Notes: a model not told the origin generated them from the sequence alone. 64,000 nt of DNA from Falsihalocynthiibacter arcticus (GCF_000812665.2 NZ_CP014327.1:744001-808000); one strand, 5' to 3'; counted from the first letter of the stretch, positions 11,424 through 21,337 are shown. Translations and numbers: made by a program.

Positions 11424-14400
11424 AACGACGTCATCGTCGGCAAGGCCAAGTGTCTCACGTGTAATTGCCTTGGTGGCCTTCGGGTCAGGGAGTTAATGTA
11501 ATTGATGACCGGCCCCTCCACCCGCAAAATGCGCTCGGGATGAGCGGCATCTGAAATATCGAACTTGGGATCATCGCTAAGACCCGTCAGGCAATAGTCA
11601 AAAGAGGCAAAACCGGGCGCAATAGGAACATGTGAATTCAACGTCATTTGCAGCGGTGCAATGCGATGAAAGAGCGCGAGTTCTGGTTCGCCTACACCAA
11701 AAGTAGTTGCATTCGCATAGAGGAAAACATCCAGATCGTCGGCAAGCAGCCGTTCCCGCATCCCATGTGCATTACTTGAAAACTCTCGGCGGTGATCAAT
11801 CACGGTGTCAAACAATTCGTCGAATTTATTGTCCGACGCAACGACGCGGTCTGTAAAATTCATCGAGTAGGCGAAAACCTCAAACTTAGTGCGATCAAAG
11901 CTTTTGAAAAATGCGACAACAGCCTCACTGTCGGGGCCTTTAACAAAGGTACGACATAGAACGCCTATCCGCAGGCGCCCCTGCGACATATCCATCGGGC
12001 GCACGGTTGATCGAGTTGGTGTATCGCTGACTACTGCGAGATGCTCCAATAATCTGTTGCGAGCTAACAGCACGTCACCGAAGGGCAGATCGATGAGGAA
12101 CATTTTCCCTAAATCGAGGCGCGACGCGACCTCGGCGATCTTTTCGCGCTGTGCAATTGGCCGGCTTTCATCAAGATGAACTGCGAGCCAATCCAGCAGC
12201 CGAGCGGCAAAAGCGACGTAAATTGCGTCTTCTCTCTCAAGATACGGATAAGTAAGCGCCGTCAGCCACATAAGGTATAGATCTTGCACAGAAGGCTCTA
12301 GGCATCTCAAATCAGAAACCAGAGGCAACTTCCAAGTTGTGACAAGGACCATCGCGAGTGCAAGCATCCGCGCAAATTCTTCGTCGACCTCGGGCTCCTG
12401 GGCCAAATCGCCAGCAACTTGCTTTGACGCTTTTGAAAAGTAGGCTTTTATGTCTTCAATAGCCGCAAGCTCATCTGCATTATGCTCTTGCAACGCAATG
12501 AAACCCGACCAGATATTCGCCCAGTAATCTGTGAAAAATCTGTGTTTCAATAAATCTTGAACCTCGTCAAGGGAGGCGTTCTGTAGACGGTCCAACAATT
12601 GGCGACGCATTGCGACCAACCGGTCGCTGAAACCCTCCGGAGTTGGCTTCGAGATAAGGCCCCATGAACTCGTGAGCACACCCGCGTTGCTATTTGCCTC
12701 CAAAAGGTCGTCGAGCAAATCTATTGCCGACATCTGGGGACCCTCAAGTCTCTTTTCCGCTGTATTTTTTGAGAAAAATGGCGTCACAAGCGGCACCGGA
12801 ACGAAAAAGTCTTCGTAAACGCCTTGAAAACCTTGAACACCGCGTATTGCGGAACTTTTGATCCGTGGGCCAGCAATATTGACAACGTGCGAACCAAGAC
12901 ATTCACCGAGCGCGCTCCAATAATAGTAATTCGTCCCGGGTGTATTTGAAAGCAGCGCAAACACACGCGCCCCTTTTGGCGCAAACAGCATGTTGGCCAA
13001 ATGCGCGTCGCTCTGGCCAACGATATCACCTGCCTGAGCAAACAGGCGCAACAGTTCGGAGAATTGCAAGTCGACACAGGTATGATTTTCAAAACCTTGC
13101 TGGTTAAGCGCCTCCCTGACTTTCGGAAAGTTCGCGACTCGCTGATCATCACTTCCGTTGTCCAGAAAAAGGCGCTTTGCGCCCACACGGCATCCCTCAG
13201 AGAGCCCAAACTTAGCGAGCCGCTGGATAATCTTGGGGTGATAACGGACTGTGTCGAATCTGGACTCACCCTCGTTAAAGTAGTCTGAAACAATATTTGC
13301 CATGCTGCCGACATAAAGCTTATTGACGCTCACAGAGACATGCCGCGACAGGCGAACGACTTCTCGATTTGGAAAGAAATACCGCAGCGCTTGATAATGC
13401 TGAAACGGCATTTCGGCATCCGTTAGGATCGGCACATGCGCGGGCGCGATATCACATGCCAACATGACACGTGGAATAACTTCTAGGATAAAATGGAAAT
13501 AATTGTGGCTGTAGGTTCCTGAGGCAAAAATCCCGTCTTCAACAATCATTTCTGACGAATACCGGCGCAGGAGAATCCTGTTCTGCTCCACAGCCACGAC
13601 GGCTCCGGACTCCTTCACACACATCTTTTCGACATCCAAATTTAAAAGACCGTGATCAACCCAGGTACCAAAGTCCGTTAAGAACCCGTCGTTACCCGCA
13701 ACCAAGGTAGCGTGCGAATATATCGAAGCTGTCGCTGCGGGTGCCAGATATTGGCCATTGGAGGGCGCAATATGGGTATGGGATGCAACTGATGGCCGCG
13801 GGAGGGTGACAGCTTCCTGAGGGTAGATTTCAATCGTCTCAGATGCGTCTGTGGGATCAACACTAAAGGGCACAACCTCGGTAATGAGGGTGGGATGAAC
13901 GCCACCTGAGGTGTGATGAAGCGATGAATAGAGCAAAGAGGCGGATTCTTTGTCTTGCCCAAGCCTAAAGAAACGAATTGCCGCTTCACGGCCCAAGGTT
14001 GGAATTCCCGGACTGCTATGTGGGTCCGAGTGAAAATGCGGAGTCCCCTGGGATAAAAGCCAAAGGAGCGGCGACGCTTGGGAACTATCCGCCTGTGCGG
14101 TTTCAAACTCGGCATTCCCTTCAAACATCGGGTGCGGGAGTCGCCCCTCAAATTGGCCAAAACTCAAATAATGCTCAAGCGGATTACCCCCTGGCTCGTG
14201 GACATCAGGGTATTGCGTAAGATAGTATTGTGTCGAGAAATTCGGGTGCGGATCAATCGCAAAAGATGCACCATTCGTGAGGAAAAACTCAAGGATGCTC
14301 CCGTGAATATTAGCCGCATAAGGCGCTTGGGTCAGGATATGGCTTCTTTGAACCAACGGATGGGTATCAGCGTGCAGTTTATTCGTGGCGACCAGTTGAA

Positions 14401-15421
14401 CAATTGTTTCCTGCGTCCTCAATGTGTCTGGTCTAGACCGCACAACGTGCTCAACCGAAATCAAAAGATGCGGATCACGACCGATTTGATTGCCTTCGAT
14501 GAGATGCGCCCAAAGCGAGTTTAGCGCGGCCAGAATATAGCGCGCCAAGTCCTGATCCTTACAGAAATACGCAGGCTCAAAAAGGCCTGACACCTTGGCT
14601 TGATCGCGCCCCATTTCCTGATGTGTCAGAAACTGTAGGAGCGCGCCTGGGCGTACTTCGGGATCATGCGAAAGCCACGCGGGATGCAGCAGCGGATGCG
14701 GGCAGGTTCCTTTTTGAATGCCACTTTCAAGGAAATGCGCCAAGAGGGGCTGACCTTTAACCGGTAGTCGCATTTGCCGCACATAATAGCGCGGGTCAAA
14801 AAACATATTCGGCGCAATTTGGTCGCTGCGCTGTAAATACTGCGCGAGAATGTTTCCCGTGACGGGATCATCCGCCCCTGCTTCCTCGATTGAGACTTTG
14901 CAAAAGGCTGGGTCAAAAAGCGGATGGGGAAAATATCCCTGCGCTTCACCGCGCAAAACATAATGTATCAAGGGAGCCGGCGCTGCAGATTTTCGCTCTT
15001 GAACTGTCAGGTTGGACAAATAGTAATTGGCGTCGAAAAGAGGGTTTGGGCTGCGCAACTCATTTTCGCCGTTCGACAAGAAATGCTGCAGGGGGTCAAC
15101 TCCCGCGGTGGCAATATCCGGATAGCGCCTGAGGTAGTATTGCGGATCAAAAAGCATCGCAATAATTTGGTCACGCGGCACGTTGAGCGGGGCACGGTGG
15201 CGCCCTTCGCACAGTCCGATGATCGCATTGAGACGGCGGCCAAATTTTTCGGTCGACCCGTTTGAGGCAAACCACTGGCGCGATGATGCCGCCATACGGC
15301 TCAACCGCGCTTTTGTTGGTTTGCCAAGATTCGATCTTGCGATATATCCCGCCCCCTCACTGCCGACGCTACTGACAACATCCGGTGTATCGGACATCAG
15401 CGCCCGAAGTTTGTCTTCCAA
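11420..15421 (-). CDS. Large glycosyltransferase: repeats, GT61 and start of GT41
   Basis: A 1333-codon frame. Residues 1-80 look like the C-terminal tail of a GT4-type enzyme (WFASNGSTEKFGRRLNAII), so the start at 15421 (TTG) is probably not genuine. Then come about seven divergent repeats of the form NPLFDPxYYLxxYPD, spaced roughly 45 residues. Next is a GT61/DUF563 domain (YSHNYFHFILEVIPRV; FLDNGSDDQRV; GQSDAHLANMLFAPKG). A helical region follows, then the N-terminal half of a GT41 OGT-like domain (RLRIGVLCRTFVKGPDSEA). It is broken from its upstream and downstream parts by single-base shifts near 15474 and 11494. It would modify surface glycans or proteins with sugars. Confidence 0.75.
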   Translation of the reverse strand: MEDKLRALMSDTPDVVSSVGSEGAGYIARSNLGKPTKARLSRMAASSRQWFASNGSTEKFGRRLNAIIGLCEGRHRAPLNVPRDQIIAMLFDPQYYLRRYPDIATAGVDPLQHFLSNGENELRSPNPLFDANYYLSNLTVQERKSAAPAPLIHYVLRGEAQGYFPHPLFDPAFCKVSIEEAGADDPVTGNILAQYLQRSDQIAPNMFFDPRYYVRQMRLPVKGQPLLAHFLESGIQKGTCPHPLLHPAWLSHDPEVRPGALLQFLTHQEMGRDQAKVSGLFEPAYFCKDQDLARYILAALNSLWAHLIEGNQIGRDPHLLISVEHVVRSRPDTLRTQETIVQLVATNKLHADTHPLVQRSHILTQAPYAANIHGSILEFFLTNGASFAIDPHPNFSTQYYLTQYPDVHEPGGNPLEHYLSFGQFEGRLPHPMFEGNAEFETAQADSSQASPLLWLLSQGTPHFHSDPHSSPGIPTLGREAAIRFFRLGQDKESASLLYSSLHHTSGGVHPTLITEVVPFSVDPTDASETIEIYPQEAVTLPRPSVASHTHIAPSNGQYLAPAATASIYSHATLVAGNDGFLTDFGTWVDHGLLNLDVEKMCVKESGAVVAVEQNRILLRRYSSEMIVEDGIFASGTYSHNYFHFILEVIPRVMLACDIAPAHVPILTDAEMPFQHYQALRYFFPNREVVRLSRHVSVSVNKLYVGSMANIVSDYFNEGESRFDTVRYHPKIIQRLAKFGLSEGCRVGAKRLFLDNGSDDQRVANFPKVREALNQQGFENHTCVDLQFSELLRLFAQAGDIVGQSDAHLANMLFAPKGARVFALLSNTPGTNYYYWSALGECLGSHVVNIAGPRIKSSAIRGVQGFQGVYEDFFVPVPLVTPFFSKNTAEKRLEGPQMSAIDLLDDLLEANSNAGVLTSSWGLISKPTPEGFSDRLVAMRRQLLDRLQNASLDEVQDLLKHRFFTDYWANIWSGFIALQEHNADELAAIEDIKAYFSKASKQVAGDLAQEPEVDEEFARMLALAMVLVTTWKLPLVSDLRCLEPSVQDLYLMWLTALTYPYLEREDAIYVAFAARLLDWLAVHLDESRPIAQREKIAEVASRLDLGKMFLIDLPFGDVLLARNRLLEHLAVVSDTPTRSTVRPMDMSQGRLRIGVLCRTFVKGPDSEAVVAFFKSFDRTKFEVFAYSMNFTDRVVASDNKFDELFDTVIDHRREFSSNAHGMRERLLADDLDVFLYANATTFGVGEPELALFHRIAPLQMTLNSHVPIAPGFASFDYCLTGLSDDPKFDISDAAHPERILRVEGPVINYINSLTRRPPRQLHVRHLALPTMTSL

Positions 15422-15441
15422 CTCTTGTGCGGCTTTCCAAT

Positions 15442-16665
15442 CTAGTGTGTCCGAGGGGGCTGGGTCGCACCAGAAAGGTAGCGGGAAACTTCATCGGAAC
15501 CACCGCCATAGATCGCAACAGGTATTCCAAGGTAGGCCGCCTCGACAATGGTCAAACCCCCGCCAACGGGGAATGACGAGATAAAAAGATCAACGGTATT
15601 TGCAATCAGCTCTTGGGCGACGGAAGGAACTTCGCCTACAATCGACAGGTTCTCAGGGGGAATTTGTGCCGAGAGGAGAGCATGCTCAAGACGGGTTTTT
15701 AGCGCGTCGGTGACGGGTCCGATGTGGACGTGCTGACCACCCGTCGCACGCAATATGCGCACAATGGTTTCGGGAAGACCTAACGGGCCGTCAAGATTGA
15801 ATTTATGGCTCCCGCCGCAGGTCGCCGTCATGAATGCGCCAGCACGGGGAAACACGCGTGGCCGCCGAAGGAGAACCCGCGCGACGCCTTTGCTCTTGGA
15901 AACAAGCCGCGCGCGCGCCGTTTTATTACGCAGTTTTATGTGCTCAGGATTAAACGCCAGCGGAAAGGAATAGACCTCGCGATCCGGCCGCATTTCCTGA
16001 ATACGTTTCTGCTGCTCGGGTCGGATGGCGAGGTGCTTTGCCGCTGCCAGATCAACACCCGCACTCGCGGTGGTATCCGCGTGATGGACGACATAGGTGC
16101 TTGGTCGATCAAAATCGCACAAAGCGATTGCCGCGAGTACATCCTCTGGATGGTGCAGCCTAAACAGGCGGCGCGCGGTAAAGGAAGCCAGTTTGTCACG
16201 TAGCCACAACAAGCGATCAAAAAGCCCAAGCGTCTTGTCGGGATAGATCGGGAAACCACCCGCCTCGACAACCTCTTGCAAACCAAAGTCACGTTTATTC
16301 TCAAATGTACCCGTGAACAAAACGATATGCCGCTCACGTGGACGCGCCGCAATGAGTTGCCGTAGGAGCGTTCGGTGACCGCCCGTTTGATAAACCTCGG
16401 TGACAAGATAAACGTTTGTCTGCTTATCAAAACTTATGCGTTTGGGCGCGACCGGATATTCATCACGCAGTTGCGCCGCAAATTCACCGCAGGCCGTATC
16501 GATTTGTGACAAAAACACTTGCGCACGGCTCGCGGGTTCCACGACCGCATCCATTGCGTCCATCAAAAGCAAATTCAGCTTGCGAGGTAGATTTTGCGCG
16601 GCTTCAGACCCCTCGCCCTGCATTTTGAGATCAAAATCTTGAGAATCAGGTGATCGGAGGTCCAT
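15442..16665 (-). CDS. GT4-like glycosyltransferase, N-terminal part of split protein
   Basis: 407 codons from ATG at 16665. It has a GT-B fold pattern: N-terminal YLVTEVYQTGGHRTLLRQLI, a central VYSFPLAFNPEHI, and the donor-binding half with FISSFPVGGGLTIVEAAYLGIPVAIYGGG. The frame ends in ATQPPRTH shortly after SRYLS, losing the last helices. Adding one base to the AAA run at 15474-15476 continues it as RYL-FWCDPAPSDTLDW into the 11420-15421 frame, whose first 80 residues supply the missing GT4 tail. The original product was therefore probably one chain of about 1,950 residues. It lies just downstream of the degT pseudogene. Confidence 0.75.
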   Translation of the reverse strand: MDLRSPDSQDFDLKMQGEGSEAAQNLPRKLNLLLMDAMDAVVEPASRAQVFLSQIDTACGEFAAQLRDEYPVAPKRISFDKQTNVYLVTEVYQTGGHRTLLRQLIAARPRERHIVLFTGTFENKRDFGLQEVVEAGGFPIYPDKTLGLFDRLLWLRDKLASFTARRLFRLHHPEDVLAAIALCDFDRPSTYVVHHADTTASAGVDLAAAKHLAIRPEQQKRIQEMRPDREVYSFPLAFNPEHIKLRNKTARARLVSKSKGVARVLLRRPRVFPRAGAFMTATCGGSHKFNLDGPLGLPETIVRILRATGGQHVHIGPVTDALKTRLEHALLSAQIPPENLSIVGEVPSVAQELIANTVDLFISSFPVGGGLTIVEAAYLGIPVAIYGGGSDEVSRYLSGATQPPRTH

Positions 16666-16684
16666 TTAGTATCCCAAAGCTTGT

Positions 16685-17804
16685 TTACGGCAGAGTACCC
16701 ACAGTATTGTCGACAATTGTCGCAATTTCTTGTGCCTGTTCAAGGGACAGATGTGGCCCGGTCGGTAGACTCAAGCATGTCCGACAAATCTCTTCGGTAA
16801 TGGGGAAAGACATTGCCCCAAAGGCCGCTTTAAACGCGCCGCTGTGATGATTTGGAGTCGGGTAGTGCATCGCCGAAGGTACGCCAACTTTCGCCAGCGC
16901 CTCTTGCAAACCCGCGCGATTTTCGTGACGCACAACATAGAGATGCCACACCGACCCGACGCCATCGGCAACGCCGGGCAATGTGAGGCCGGGTGTCACG
17001 GCAAGGGTCGTGGTATAGATATCGGCAATTTGAGAACGGCGCGCATTCCACTCATCCAACTTGCGTAACTTCACCGAAAGCATGGCCGCCTGAAGCGTAT
17101 CGAGGCGCGAATTATAGCCAACCGTATCGTGCTGATACTTCACCTTTGAGCCGTAATTCCCAATCTCGCGAATGCGATCAATAAGGTCTTCGTCATCGGA
17201 AACAACCGCCCCTGCATCGCCAAATGCCCCGAGGTTTTTCCCAGGGTATAAGCTAAAGCTCGCCACATCCCCGATCTGACCGGCGCGACGATTTCCGTCA
17301 AACGCCCCATGAGACTGCGCGGAATCCTCGATGATTTTTAAGTCATATTTTTCGGCCAGATCCCTCAATCCTTTATAAGGAACGGGTTGACCATACAGAT
17401 GCACAGGCATGATCGCACGCGTGCGCTCCGTGAAAACCGCAAGCACCAATGACAGGTCCATATCCATTGTGATCGGATCGGCATCCACCTAAACAGGCCT
17501 CGCCCCGACTTGTGCGACCGCCAACCAAGTTGCAATAAACGTTTTAGCCGGAACGATCACTTCGTCCCCAGGTCCAATCCCATAGGCGCGCAATGGAAAC
17601 TCGATGGCATCCAAACCACTAAGCCATACCAACGCAATATTTAGCACCACAGTATTCGGCAAATTCGGCCTCAAACTTGGAAACGGGGCCGCGCCCGATA
17701 TAATACCCAGAGTCCATTACACACTGATAAGCCACATCAATTTCGTTTTTCAAAGAACGATAGCCAAAGCCAACATCAAGAAAAGGGTACTTCATGGCAT
17801 CCAC
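16685..17804 (-). pseudogene. DegT/DnrJ/EryC1 sugar aminotransferase, broken
   Basis: PLP-dependent sugar aminotransferase (FdtB/QdtB class) with the core intact: [28 protein letters not shown], and the PLP-lysine segment SFSLYPGKNLGAFGDAG. Two lesions break it. An extra base (A on the + strand) at 17621 shifts ...CVGMA away from SGLDAIEF. An in-frame TAG at 17489-17491 interrupts VGARPV-VDADPI. Without them the frame reads through for about 373 codons, normal for the family. It would add an amino group to a dTDP-3-keto-6-deoxyhexose. Its GTG start overlaps the stop of the upstream FdtA-like pseudogene (TAGTG). Confidence 0.88.
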
Positions 17805-18232
17805 TATTTAGCGGGGCTCTGTAGCTGCTTCCACGCCAAAAAATCCTCAAAGGTATAAAGATAATCGTCGATCTCGAAGGGACGCGAAGCAAGAACGCTC
17901 ACCACAGTTCCTAGGGTATCAAAACTCAGGCTACGCCAAAATCCTTGCGCCACATATAGACCAACATCTGGCGAGGTAAGTTTGTATTCAGTGGTGCTTT
18001 ATGAATCATTCAGGGTCGCGGTGCAACTAACGTGCAGACAAATTATGACCTGCTGAAGTTGCTTATGCCCATGCTCACCGCGTTGCGCACCAAGAGGCAC
18101 ATCAAACAATTAGTAGAACCGTTTAATTTCAAAAGGGAGTGCACCAAACTCTACAACGCCAAGTTATCCTCTGGCATCCAAGAAATTCGGCAAAGACAGC
18201 AAACATGGCTTTGAAATGTCGGAAATAATCAT
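17804..18232 (-). pseudogene. FdtA/QdtA-like dTDP-sugar 3,4-ketoisomerase, three stops
   Basis: Not visible as an ORF, but translating the minus strand from ATG 18230-18232 to TAG 17804-17806 gives 142 codons in a single frame, the family length. Cupin ketoisomerase motifs are clear: LGVVEFGALPFEIKRFY, LFDVPLGAQRGEHGHK and LTSPDVGLYVAQGFW, ending in YLYTFEDFLAW. TAA codons occur at 18164-18166, 18110-18112 and 17999-18001. Active-site positions have also drifted (HGH for HAH; FWR where WH is usual). It would have made the 3-keto sugar for the adjacent aminotransferase. There is no frameshift, so decay was by substitution. Confidence 0.82.
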
Positions 18233-18330
18233 CGTTCTTCCAGAAAATAAACGTGTTTACGTGAGGTACGTGGAAGCGGTTGCGAGGACAAGGATACTGT
18301 AGGTCGAGTAGCGCATACACCTTCTAGGTG

Positions 18331-19383
18331 CTACTGAACGGCGATGAGTGGTTTGTTATTAACTATGTGGCGGCGCAACATGTTGGCGATAACTTTACCC
18401 TTTTTGGCAATGTGCCGTGCTGGAACAGGTGCAAAATTAGGGGTCAAAAATTGAGGGAATATTTCAAATAGCTCTTCGCGAGCCGCGACACCAACCCCCT
18501 TGAGGGCCTCACGCCCAAGCAACAGGCTTTCCGCTGGGGCGCCCTGTGCAAAAATGATTTCATGCTGATCAAAGAGGATATGAAAATAGGTTACACTCTG
18601 CACCTCATTGTCGACAAAAACTCCCGGCAGGTCCACGAGTTTGTGGGCGGACACCAAGACTTCTGCCGCATCAAACATCCGCGCAGCAATGGGCGAGCGC
18701 ACGAGCATCCTATGCTGTGGTGACACACGAAAATCGCTCTCAGGAAGCCCGAATCCAAGCGCGCCGGCCATGATCTTGATGGGCCTTAGCTTGGCTTTTC
18801 GGGCTAATTCCTCGGGTCCAAGCTCATAAGACCCAATCCAGCGAATACGCTGTGCACCGTGATCGCTCGTCTGAACTTCGTCACCAACACACAGTTTTTC
18901 AATCGTCCGTTGCCCGTTCGGCGTACCGATCAAAATTCCGAGCACAAAACAGGGCACAACCGTGTCAACATCAATGGAAGGGCCGTTATCAACGATGGCT
19001 CCAATAGTGAGGGGCGTGTTCAACGGCGGCACTTGGCCGTCCAAAAACATCAGGAAATAGCCCTGCTCCGCACCTGGGTATTGGAAACTCCCGTTACCAT
19101 TGATGTCATAGTCGACAACGCCAATTTCATAAGCATTCACACCATCATTAACTAGAATGGTATAGTCCCAAGCAATCGCTTTGCCGTTGTAGGTCTGGGT
19201 AGGGTCATTTGGGGTTTCGTTTGTGACGCTGTCGCCACTAATAATCGTGGGGTTGGCACCATCGGTCATCGTAATCTGACTGTAGGCATTGATGACAAAA
19301 CTCGCGCCTTGGGTGGCATAGGTGGCCATATCGGCGGTCATTGTTGTATCGGTGCGCAACGCACCATATGCGTTACTTGTCAT
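18331..19383 (-). CDS. Hint-domain protein
   Basis: About 350 residues; ATG at 19383 chosen over a TTG six codons upstream. The N-terminal 150 residues are Asp/Asn/Thr-rich and look extracellular, without an evident signal peptide. Residues 150-310 form a Hedgehog/intein (Hint_2) domain: CFVLGILIGTPNGQRTIEKLCVGDEVQTSDHG, then RIRWIG, FRVSPQHRMLV and SVTYFHILFDQHEIIFAQGAPAESL. Such proteins are abundant in Rhodobacterales and often exported by type I systems; autoprocessing at the Cys is possible but the role is unknown. Here the usual G after CF is replaced (CFVLG). It stands alone between pseudogenes and an epimerase. Confidence 0.82.
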   Translation of the reverse strand: MTSNAYGALRTDTTMTADMATYATQGASFVINAYSQITMTDGANPTIISGDSVTNETPNDPTQTYNGKAIAWDYTILVNDGVNAYEIGVVDYDINGNGSFQYPGAEQGYFLMFLDGQVPPLNTPLTIGAIVDNGPSIDVDTVVPCFVLGILIGTPNGQRTIEKLCVGDEVQTSDHGAQRIRWIGSYELGPEELARKAKLRPIKIMAGALGFGLPESDFRVSPQHRMLVRSPIAARMFDAAEVLVSAHKLVDLPGVFVDNEVQSVTYFHILFDQHEIIFAQGAPAESLLLGREALKGVGVAAREELFEIFPQFLTPNFAPVPARHIAKKGKVIANMLRRHIVNNKPLIAVQ

Positions 19384-19620
19384 TGGTTTGCCTGTGCTCA
19401 AAACTTTCCAGCCACGTATTTACGTCACTGAGGGGTCGCTTTTTTCACGCGCTCGAACGTGATACTTTGATACAGCATCCATTTAAATCTGGGCCAATTT
19501 GAGGCAGGACATGGGAGTATTTGGAGTTTTTCTAGGTAACTGACGTCGCGAAACTGGCGTTCCACGCTGTTCGAGAAAACGCAAATGCCGAGTGCCTATA
19601 CCTACCAACGGGAGGAGTGG

Positions 19621-20583
19621 TTAAACTAGGGACATGCTCTCTATGGTCTGCTTCAACCCTTCTCGCAAACTAACGAGAGGCTGCCAAGCAAGGCAGGTCT
19701 TGGCTTGGGCTATATCCAAAAAACTTCGCGGAATGTCAGACCCTCGACGTGAAACGTGATTTCGAGCAACGGGGCGTCCGAGCAAGTCTTCGATCACTTC
19801 GATAAGTTCGTTGACCGTATGATGTGCGCCCCCACCGATATTGATCAAATGTCCGACGGAACCTTCAAGATTAACCGCGCTTAAAAATGCCCGGACGACA
19901 TCGTCAATATAGACATAGTCCCGACTATCGTTGCCGTCGCCAAACACCGTAATCGCTTCGCCATTCTGGATCTTACCCAACAGCGACGGCACCAAAAAAC
20001 CTTGACTTGCACGGAAATTTTGTCCCGGCCCGTACGGATTGGACAATCTTAAAGTAACGAAATCCATCCCATGCTCTATGCGGAACAACTCCATATATTT
20101 TTCGATCATCAACTTAACTATCCCGTAGGAATTTCTTGGCATGGCAATGGCGCGTTCACTGGTTGGGGATTCAGAAGCGTTCCCATAGATTGCACCTCCG
20201 GACGAAGCGAAAATCACACGCTTCACTTTACTCGCGACACAGAGTTCCAGAAACCGAATTTGCGGCTGAACTTCCTGCTCAATATCTTGAATTAACTGGG
20301 TATTCCCCGTACTTGGGTTGATACCGTTTACCAGTTGAATCACGGTGTCGGCGCTGCACACAATCTCTTCAAGGGCAGTTGTATCCGCGAAATCCACCTT
20401 TACACATGTTAGGTTTTCGACAGTTGGCAAAAGGGGGCGACGCGACGCGGCAATAACCGAATGCCCAGCCTGCGCAAGTGATTGGGTCAAGGAACGCCCC
20501 AAAAATCCAGAGCCGCCCAAAACCACAATCCGCTGGGGTTGGGACAACGAATGCGCCCTGATAATACGTGTCACAGTCTCCAC
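19621..20583 (-). CDS. NAD-dependent epimerase/dehydratase
   Basis: Extended short-chain dehydrogenase, about 320 residues. The GTG at 20583 is chosen because GGAGA precedes it; the frame is open further up without homology. Rossmann motif VVLGGSGFLG, catalytic Ser in FASSGGAIYG, YxxxK in YGIVK, and RLSNPYGPGQ. This is the UDP-glucose/UDP-GlcNAc 4-epimerase-like class acting on nucleotide sugars. Substrate is not predictable. It lies in the polysaccharide region; its stop is at a gap that holds no other gene (19384-19620). Confidence 0.88.
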   Translation of the reverse strand: METVTRIIRAHSLSQPQRIVVLGGSGFLGRSLTQSLAQAGHSVIAASRRPLLPTVENLTCVKVDFADTTALEEIVCSADTVIQLVNGINPSTGNTQLIQDIEQEVQPQIRFLELCVASKVKRVIFASSGGAIYGNASESPTSERAIAMPRNSYGIVKLMIEKYMELFRIEHGMDFVTLRLSNPYGPGQNFRASQGFLVPSLLGKIQNGEAITVFGDGNDSRDYVYIDDVVRAFLSAVNLEGSVGHLINIGGGAHHTVNELIEVIEDLLGRPVARNHVSRRGSDIPRSFLDIAQAKTCLAWQPLVSLREGLKQTIESMSLV

Positions 20584-20680
20584 GCGCACTCTCCATAGCA
20601 ACTGTAAATGGCTCACATTTCCGAACCCGTAAACTGCCTGAAAGCGCGGCGAAACACAATCTTTACCCTGCAAGCTCCCC

Positions 20681-21097
20681 CTATTTTACGCTAAAGTACT
20701 CCACGGGCGGATCGGTGGCCGATGTAATAATGAGTGTGCCAAAAATTCCTCTGCGCGTATTGAATACCATTTCTTGAAACTTAACGCCCCAAACTCGATG
20801 GACCGCGAAATCTCTATGCGTGGCGACGGACTTAAACCCTTCGAGGAGGACGCGCGTATCTCCACCGTTTCGTTCAACACGCCACTTGCCCTCGCGCGTA
20901 CTGACACTATTGCCCATCGATTGAAAAACTGCATGCCGATAAGTTCCATTTTTCATGAGTTGGATCTGTTGGCGATATGCCAGTCCGTCACTGACATATG
21001 TCTGCGCAAGATTTCCAGTGGTCAACGGCTTGCAACCAACAGTCCCAAACAAAGCTATAAAAACGAGCAAAAGCCGCAGGTGCATAGAAATGTGCAT
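20681..21097 (-). CDS. Small lipoprotein of unknown function
   Basis: 138 codons. The N-terminus is a lipoprotein signal with lipobox FGTVGC, Cys near residue 22; a second ATG at 21085 is possible. The mature part of about 115 residues is predicted to be mostly beta-strand, with no family recognised. It precedes the epimerase on the same strand and diverges from the UDP-glucuronate epimerase gene, suggesting an envelope-related role only by context. Confidence 0.65.
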   Translation of the reverse strand: MHISMHLRLLLVFIALFGTVGCKPLTTGNLAQTYVSDGLAYRQQIQLMKNGTYRHAVFQSMGNSVSTREGKWRVERNGGDTRVLLEGFKSVATHRDFAVHRVWGVKFQEMVFNTRRGIFGTLIITSATDPPVEYFSVK

Positions 21098-21337
21098 TCG
21101 GTGGCCTTTTACTGAGTGTGACGCCTAGTGCCGATCCTACGCACAACCCATTTCAAATGTCCTAACCTTCTGGCTCTATTAACGGAAATTTGCGCTGTAT
21201 TTATGTGCTCAAAGAACAGCGACAAACTCCCGTTCATTCCCCACATGCCGAAATCCCCCAAACTTACTAGATTTTTAACCCCGTGCGCCCTAAACACGGG
21301 TGTAAAACCTTCCAGTACTGTAACAGGACAATGTAGA

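Noticed and set aside
17804-18232. TAA read as sense (recoding) in the fdtA-like gene
   Set aside because: TAA ends many intact genes in this window, and active-site residues have drifted too, so decay is simpler.
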